A stretch of 64,000 bases of DNA from the NCBI GenBank assembly GCA_964016885.1, contig OZ024743.1, positions 190,823,892 through 190,887,891 of the forward strand, read 5' to 3'. Below are positions 60,280-64,000 of this stretch, piece by piece; position 1 is the first letter of the stretch, and every line of letters starts with the position of its first letter. Both the position numbers and the translations under genes were made by a program. Origin of the DNA: Eledone cirrhosa. Lineage: Eukaryota > Mollusca > Cephalopoda > Octopoda > Eledonidae. The notes under the pieces were generated by a model. The model saw only the letters and a list, made by a program, of their open reading frames with translations. It searched no databases and was not told where the DNA came from.

Positions 60280-60290
<11 letters not shown>
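58485..60290 (-). mobile_element. Helitron, internally deleted
   Basis: A minus-strand element. The 3' end (58485-58512) has a hairpin cccgagcaacgccggg, then taaat and CTGG followed by T, fitting the Helitron hairpin plus CTRR-T rule. The 5' region (about 60230-60290) has tatataaaagcgaggatgtg and tgtgtctgtg, typical of animal Helitron 5' ends. A Rep-helicase N-terminal remnant lies at 59011-59689. The HUH nuclease and helicase are missing. Both ends are bordered by TA tracts, consistent with insertion between A and T. Confidence 0.82.
59011..59689 (-). pseudogene. Helitron Rep-helicase N-terminal remnant
   Basis: ATG at 59687-59689. The first frame encodes RRTNNAKATAAARAAETTE, then RETRLAMDATDTAAARSAET, QKYERRRARNASANVASRAI and YDPNVNYQIHP. 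This is the Ala/Arg/Glu repeat followed by the YDPxxxY motif of Helitron proteins. After a CA/GT-rich frameshift, ESAGMCCSKGKVNLSTHREP, LLTGKHSQSRDFLKHIRQYN and AFQMTPFGA match the next conserved block (GMCCxxGKVxL...FxxxIRxYNxxFQMTSxGA). Stops near 59539 and 59380 and the frameshift kill it. The catalytic HUH and helicase domains are absent. Confidence 0.85.
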
Positions 60291-60327
<37 letters not shown>

Positions 60328-60775
60328 TGTACATATATATATACATACACATACATATACGTGTTTTGCAACCGGTCAGTTAGTGTCTCAATGAAAAATT
60401 AATAAATTAAACAATCAGAGCTATATATCATAAAACATGTCTATAGAATCACAAGATAAAATATATACTATTTCCTCTCCCAATTAGCATAATTAACTAT
60501 ATAAAAAATCGAATAGACCAGGCTATACGAATGAGATTTCTATGAAGGAATCTCCGACAAATAACCAAAAAAAGCGCTTCGCCTCGACCGTAGTGGAATA
60601 TTTATCGAATATTTCGACAGCTTAATCGCCTAGATACAGTCAACTAAGCAGAATTAGGTTTAAAATAAACTAGGAGAAAATAGAATACATTCAAATACCT
60701 CTACCATGGTTTCGTCCGTGTTTTGAGTTTTCCAATAATTATGTAATAATTATATAAACTCGAGCGCCGGATTCT
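60285..60775. other. TA tract and gene-free stretch
   Basis: A TA run (60285-60322), then unrecognised AT-rich DNA up to the PLE 3' end at 60776. Confidence 0.5.
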
Positions 60776-62206
60776 TATATATATATGAGAGTATTGAAGT
60801 TTGCATGAAGCATTGTCGAATAATAAGATATATTGTCTTTAGGTCGTTTTGGAAGCCTCAACAATGCAGATGGGTAATTCTCCTGGTAACAAGATCCGGT
60901 GGTAGAGAGAGAGAGATGTAAGTGAATGTAGATTGAGATGTATAGTATGTAGCAGAACGTGAGAAAGAGCGTAAAAAATAAAAATAATAACACGAGATAG
61001 AGTTACCTTGGGAGAGATTTAATTGTCCCTATATATTTCGTTTTCACATCCATCAACTGGGGTGTTTTTCCTGTGGGGGGGGGGAGTTGTCTAAAGGTGC
61101 GAAACGTGTCCTCCGCTGTTCGTTGTTTTGAATATCTGAGGTATTCAGCAGAGCGTGCCTGCGCGTAAAATGGGGTCGGTCAAGTATAGGTCGGCGGCCG
61201 AAATAGTTCTTTTAATTGTGGGAGTGGGGTGGCGTAAGCTGTCAAACCATTGTATTATCTGCCCGTGCTGGTTTCAATATTGGTGGTAGTATTCTCTGCC
61301 TGTTTGGTGAATGTTACTGTGTGTGTGTGTATGTGTGTGTGTGTGTGTGTGCGTGTGTTGCTGTCTCGCTTGTGTGTGTGTGTGCGTGTGTTGTAGCCTC
61401 GTTCGTCTGTATTAGCAGTGCAGTATGTTCGTATGGTGGAATGCTACTGTATGTGTGTGTGTGTGTGTGCGTATGTTGCTGTCTCACTTGTGTGTGTGTG
61501 TGTGTGTGCGCGTGTTGTTGCATTGTTTGTTTACTTAAACCAACCACCTCATTTGGCTTCTCTTTGATCGGTTATTTATTTGTGGCCCTAGGCGTTTGAT
61601 CCAAAGTGCTTCCTTGATTCGTAACGTGTCGACGTTTCTTTCCGTCGTTAGAATTGTGACAATGGGCCTTCCGTCTTTGTTTCCGCATTTGGTTATGTGT
61701 TTCCGGAAAGACAAGGCCCTGGTGTTAATGTGCTCTTTGATCAGAATGTGTAGCGGACGGATTGTGCTACCTATATAGTAGTGGTTGCACTTGTTACATT
61801 CTATCTTATACACGACGTATGTGCGTAGGCAACAGTTCGTATGGCGCATCGGGCAGTTTCTGAGGGAGCAGGCGTCAGTTGATTTCCCGGGTTTCCTTGA
61901 GAGGCGTCTTCGCAGGGAGGGGCCCGAGTGGGCCAGGTGGATGTCGAGCCCCTCCCTCTGTATAGCCTTGCGGATAGCGTTGGTGGTATTCTCGCCCAGA
62001 TGTAGTATTTTAAGGAAGCACTTGCTTTGGGCGTTTCTCTGCCTCTTACGTCTGGTGTCTCTTATTCTGTTTGTGAGTGAGGCAGGGTACCGGTTCGTCT
62101 CCAGGACTTTGAGGAATCGCTTGGTATGAGTGACACCACACGCGGGATCGCTGCATCTGTTTTTAATTCGCGTGATCTCGTTCGTGATGTATCCTCTTTT
62201 AGCACT
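60776..62206 (-). mobile_element. Penelope/Poseidon-like element, 5'-truncated, third copy
   Basis: The 3' UTR (60776-61534) matches the 43.5-46.9 kb elements in order: gtattgaagtttgcatgaag near the end, caacaatgcagatgggtaat, ttgggagagatttaattg, then TG-rich runs at 61316-61510 that parallel the TG-rich runs of the other UTRs. The gene is cut at AKRGYITNEITRIKNRC, the same domain boundary region as the deletion in the left copy at 44.2 kb. The truncated end is joined to an inverted 47-base copy of itself (62207-62253). Confidence 0.88.
61535..62206 (-). CDS. PLE C-terminal ORF fragment with GIY-YIG endonuclease
   Basis: An open frame with real PLE sequence from 62206 down to the stop at 61535. 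The apparent start further upstream lies in the inverted segment and is an artefact. It has CSDPACGVTHTKRFLKVL, KCFLKILHLGENTTNAIRKA, a Cys-rich part (ACSLRNCPMRHTNCCLRT), YVVYKIECNKCNHYYIGSTI (GIY-YIG), LIKEHINTRALSFRKH and ERNVDTLRIKEALWIKRL. It is homologous to 45314-46213 with many substitutions but no internal stop. The active-site Tyr, Arg-type and Glu-His residues appear present, except that R-I-K-E-H is L-I-K-E-H. Confidence 0.88.
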   Translation of the reverse strand, partial: SAKRGYITNEITRIKNRCSDPACGVTHTKRFLKVLETNRYPASLTNRIRDTRRKRQRNAQSKCFLKILHLGENTTNAIRKAIQREGLDIHLAHSGPSLRRRLSRKPGKSTDACSLRNCPMRHTNCCLRTYVVYKIECNKCNHYYIGSTIRPLHILIKEHINTRALSFRKHITKCGNKDGRPIVTILTTERNVDTLRIKEALWIKRLGPQINNRSKRSQMRWLV

Positions 62207-62253
62207 GATCACGCGAATTAAAAACAGATGCAGCGATCCCGCGAGTGGTGTCA
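62131..62253. repeat. Inverted repeat at the truncated PLE end
   Basis: Arms 62131-62176 and 62207-62253 are inverse copies around a 30-base loop (tgacaccacacgcgggatcg with its inverse cgatcccgcgagtggtgtca). The right arm is a short inverted copy of PLE coding sequence. Confidence 0.93.
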
Positions 62254-62354
62254 CTTGGCGTTTATCCAAGCCACGCAGTCACCTGCCTTCGCCGAAAATT
62301 ATAGAAGCTGGATTCTTTTAGAATTCCAGTAATAATCAGGAGTTGATTACACAG

Positions 62355-62404
62355 AGCGATTGCCGATCCAGCAAAAATGTTTACTGCACCGGCAATCGCT
62401 CTTT
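62355..62404. repeat. Short GC-richer hairpin
   Basis: agagcgattgccg and its inverse cggcaatcgctct enclose a 24-base loop. Isolated, function unknown; could be the end of a small TIR element. Confidence 0.7.
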
Positions 62405-62565
62405 GTAAGTAACATATAAGTAAGTGACATAGTCACTACTTTAAAACTGATAGCGAATAGTCTTCTAAATGTTTTAATTAAAATACGGTATATTGCCAAA
62501 TATACTATACATACATTCATGTATACATCGCTATTTCAGAGCACCAATACTAATCCATATATATA

Positions 62566-63450
62566 CGAGGTGTGTCAGAAAGGTTCAAGGACTGATGTCA
62601 CAAAAGATTTATTTCAAACCCAAACTTCACACTCAGAGTTTTCTGCTTCAAATTAATCCCCCTGGAGTATGTAACTGTAATCTTAGCTCTCTGCAGCGAT
62701 CAAACTTTTTTCTTCATAATTTTATATACATGTCTTCTGTTTCAGGTCGTCAAGCAATGAGCACAGAGCAACGAACAAACTTGAAGTTTCTGGTAAAATT
62801 GGGGAAAACTCCGTCAAAAGCACTGGGATTGCTGCAGCAAGTGTATGGAGATGAGACGATGTCACGCTCATGTGTTTTTGAGTGGTGCAAGATGACCCCA
62901 GGAGCGGAAGGCCCTCAACAACTAGGACTGAGGTCAACGTTGAGCCCGTCAGGCAGATGGTGCGAAGCAATCGTCGGCTGACTGTTCGACTGATGGCAAA
63001 TGAACTAGGTATGAATCGGGACAGCGTCTGGAAGATTCTCACTGAAGATTTGGACATGCGGAAAGTCTGCGCGCAGATGGTGCCTAACCTGCTGAACGAT
63101 CACCACAAGGGTCGATGCATGCAAGTGTGCCAAGACATCCTTGATCGTCTTAAAACCGAACCAGACTTGCTAGGAACAGTCATTACCGGTGATGAGTCAT
63201 GGATTTTCGAGTACGACCCGGAGGGGACCAGTTTTGAAGACGTGGACGACATCAAAAAGGCTGTGACGACGGAACTCCGGAGGATCCCGGAAGAATCCTT
63301 CCAGGAGTACATGCAAGCGTGCCAAAAGAGATGGAAAAGTGCATTAGACTCCGGGCGGATTACTTTGAAGGAGAAAACTCTTAGTGTGAAGTTTGGGTTT
63401 GAAATACATGTTTTGTGACATCAGTCCTGGAACTTTTCTGATATACCTCG
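62566..63450 (+). mobile_element. Internally deleted mariner with about 100-bp TIRs
   Basis: The left TIR from 62566 (cgaggtgtgtcagaaaggtt...) and the inverse of the right TIR ending at 63450 (cgaggtatatcagaaaagtt...) match over about 100 bases, including gactgatgtcacaaaa, tttcaaacccaaacttcaca and agagttttct. TA precedes the left TIR. The right flank is TG, so a perfect TA duplication is not seen. Length is about 885 bases against about 1.3 kb for full mariners. Confidence 0.92.
62758..63346 (+). pseudogene. Mariner transposase, two internal deletions
   Basis: ATG at 62758 gives MSTEQRTNLKFLVKLGKTPS, then ALGLLQQVYGDETMSRSCVF and EWCK (first helix-turn-helix). A short deletion and frame change at about 62886 follow, then QDDPRSGRPSTTRTEVNVEP, a second HTH (RRLTVRLMANELGMNRDSVW) and VITGDESWIFEYDPE with the first catalytic Asp. 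From there about 400 bases are missing: the frame joins at about 63226 to FEDVDDIKKAVTTELRRIPE at the C-terminus. The second and third Asp of the DD34D triad are lost, so it is catalytically dead, though the DNA-binding domain is largely retained. Confidence 0.92.
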
Positions 63451-63469
63451 TGTGTGTGTGTGTAAGAGT

Positions 63470-63578
63470 ATAGGAACGACCGCGAGTTCGGTGGTTTCGG
63501 CTAATTATTTCTGAACTGTTCAGACCTACCTCTCGAAACGGCCGGAGCTCAGCCGTCGAGGTCCTGACTCTTTTCCAA
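63470..63578 (+). mobile_element. Hairpin-ended interspersed repeat (copy 5, partial)
   Basis: Contains gctaattatttctgaactg, ctctcgaaacggccggagct and cagccgtcgaggtcctgact, matching the hairpin half of 11241-11440. A TA tract begins within 10-20 bases. Confidence 0.7.
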
Positions 63579-63586
63579 TTACACAT

Positions 63587-63765
63587 ACATATATATATAT
63601 ATATATATACATATATATATAATTATATATATATATATATACATACATACATACATACATACATACATACATACATACATACAACAATACATAATATAAA
63701 GTTATATATACATATATACACACATACATACAACCATACAACATACATGATATAAAATAATATAT
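63587..63765. repeat. TA and CATA microsatellite
   Basis: TA runs and a tetranucleotide catacata run (63636-63680), then mixed TA/CA. Confidence 0.92.
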
Positions 63766-64000
63766 ATATATTTACATTTACACCTACATAGTCTGCCGTG
63801 ATTTCGCCTAGTGAATATATGTCATGGAGTATATATATATATATTTGTAAGCAGCTATTGATTAATTCTGTGTAGTTTACTGTTTGTGTATGTCTCGTAA
63901 CGTAACGGTTCGACGAAAATAGATCGACATCGAGGAGGTAAGATCAATGAAACTCTTTCCAGGTGTCCGTATCCCACCTCCAACAACTGCAAACATCTTT
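63766..64000. other. End of window, nothing recognised
   Basis: Unrecognised sequence with a short TA run at 63831-63844; cut by the window end. Confidence 0.5.

Noticed and set aside
62130..62321. Plus-strand continuation of a PLE protein across 62207-62253
   Set aside because: It is a 47-base inverted stub and not a gene; the apparent N-terminus of the minus-strand frame beyond 62206 is its mirror.

Overview
The window looks like gene-poor intergenic DNA from a coleoid cephalopod, most likely an octopus. I infer this from the dense AT-rich dinucleotide and trinucleotide microsatellites, from repeated copies of a tRNA-derived SINE whose B-box and 3' half match what I know of octopus and squid SINEs, and from the abundance of Penelope-like retroelements (PLEs). 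I found no convincing host protein-coding gene, rRNA, tRNA gene or CRISPR array. All credible coding sequence belongs to mobile elements. Open frames rich in YIYI, THTH, CVCV, SSSS or VVVV are translations of microsatellites.

Layout. 1-3.5 kb: trinucleotide repeats and unrecognised AT-rich DNA. 3.6-7.7 kb: a long, decayed Neptune-like PLE (minus strand; RT, then GIY-YIG) whose N-terminal end is inverted at 7325-7690 and which carries a SINE with a 15-bp target duplication. 8.3-9.6 kb: a second PLE fragment. 9.6-20 kb: TA/CA tracts, hairpins, SINEs, a TIR element and LINE scraps. 21-23.3 kb and 26-27.6 kb: degraded LINEs, one with Tx1/L1-like RT motifs and one with a restriction-like endonuclease C-terminus. 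24.5-25.7 kb: two non-autonomous TIR elements. 27.6-32.7 kb: quiet AT-rich DNA. 33.3-34.1 kb: a small Helitron-like element. 36 kb: a 555-bp palindrome. 38.8-39.6 kb: a PLE C-terminus. 43.5-46.9 kb: two Penelope/Poseidon-like PLE copies head to head. 46.9-50.6 kb: a nearly intact PLE with a 699-codon open frame between direct pseudo-LTRs. 50.6-54.8 kb: hairpin repeats, SINEs and very long TA tracts. 54.8-58.3 kb: a PLE fragment inside a 0.93-kb inverted repeat. 58.5-60.3 kb: a Helitron with a Rep-helicase N-terminal remnant. 60.8-62.2 kb: another PLE C-terminus. 62.57-63.45 kb: an internally deleted mariner.

The recurring theme is structural. PLE copies repeatedly lie in inverted or head-to-head arrangements, their ends and many long hairpins abut TA microsatellites, and several PLE-like 3' regions carry short motifs resembling the hammerhead ribozyme core. 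PLEs are known to encode GIY-YIG nucleases, to form pseudo-LTR tandems and to carry hammerhead motifs. How these elements use TA tracts and generate inverted copies is the most interesting open question here. All identifications were made by eye without database searches, and boundaries are approximate unless a target-site duplication or repeat edge is stated.
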